Shown one piece after another: positions 15,406 through 15,485 of a stretch of 15,485 bases of DNA; position 1 is the first letter of the stretch, and every line of letters begins with the position of its first letter. The DNA comes from Pseudomonadota bacterium (GTDB lineage: Bacteria; Myxococcota_A; Polyangia; Fen-1088). A program made the translations under genes and the position numbers. The DNA lies in contig JADGRD010000018.1 in the NCBI GenBank assembly GCA_017881285.1, positions 1 to 15,485 on the forward strand, read 5' to 3'. The notes under the pieces are model-generated. The model saw only the letters and a list, made by a program, of their open reading frames with translations, was not told where the DNA came from and ran no database searches.

Positions 15406-15485
15406 TTTTTCTTCTCCTTGTTGATCTGACCGTCGAGAAGAACTATGGGATCGCTACCCATGCCAGGACCTTTCACGACCCTTAC

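Noticed and set aside
1..15485. CRISPR arrays, tRNA or rRNA genes, defence or toxin-antitoxin systems
   Set aside because: I saw no regularly spaced direct repeats, no tRNA cloverleaf signature and no recognised defence or toxin gene; the periodic repeats present are coding repeats in surface proteins.

Overview
The window is GC-rich DNA with strong G/C preference at third codon positions. Several traits fit a Myxococcota-type (deltaproteobacterial) bacterium: secreted lipoproteins with long Gly/Thr/Ser or Asp/Ala/Pro low-complexity linkers, multi-domain Big/PKD/malectin surface proteins, NtrC-type regulators and MoxR-type ATPases. This assignment rests on style and gene content, not on a marker gene. 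No rRNA, tRNA, CRISPR array, complete insertion sequence or origin is visible.

Layout. Positions 1-1252 (minus strand) hold a two-gene unit: a 200-residue half-size MFS-like membrane protein followed, 24 bp later, by a repeat-bearing lipoprotein that runs off the left edge. Positions 1565-2596 (minus) encode an AI-2E family (PerM/YdiK-type) membrane protein. After about 640 bp with no secure gene comes a near-consensus sigma-70 promoter and a 1615-residue lipoprotein (3240-8087, plus). It joins a DUF362 domain to a CBM9-like domain, an InlB-type repeat, four Big-type and three PKD-like modules and two malectin domains. A 500-bp non-coding stretch with a strong inverted repeat precedes a GH30 glycoside hydrolase lipoprotein (8592-10292, plus). 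These two surface lipoproteins suggest binding and hydrolysis of polysaccharide, perhaps xylan, at the cell surface.

Positions 10440-11397 are gene debris: the N-terminus of an IS481/IS3-like integrase, an internally deleted and truncated GT39-type glycosyltransferase, a minus-strand open stretch of unknown origin, and the last 39 codons of a sensor histidine kinase. The kinase stump still overlaps, by GTGA, the start of its presumed partner, an NtrC-family sigma-54 activator (11394-12754), which itself carries a one-base frameshift. A 764-residue secreted protein with a barrel-like C-terminus (12785-15079) follows 30 bp later and may be co-transcribed. At the right edge (minus strand) the N-terminus of a MoxR ATPase is joined out of frame to the C-terminus of a response-regulator receiver domain.

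Overall this is accessory sequence with intact secreted carbohydrate-active proteins embedded among at least five truncated or frameshifted genes. I see no defence system or other well-defined new multi-gene system. The most unusual intact item is the DUF362-CBM9-malectin lipoprotein; next are the decayed two-component pair and the MoxR/receiver junction.
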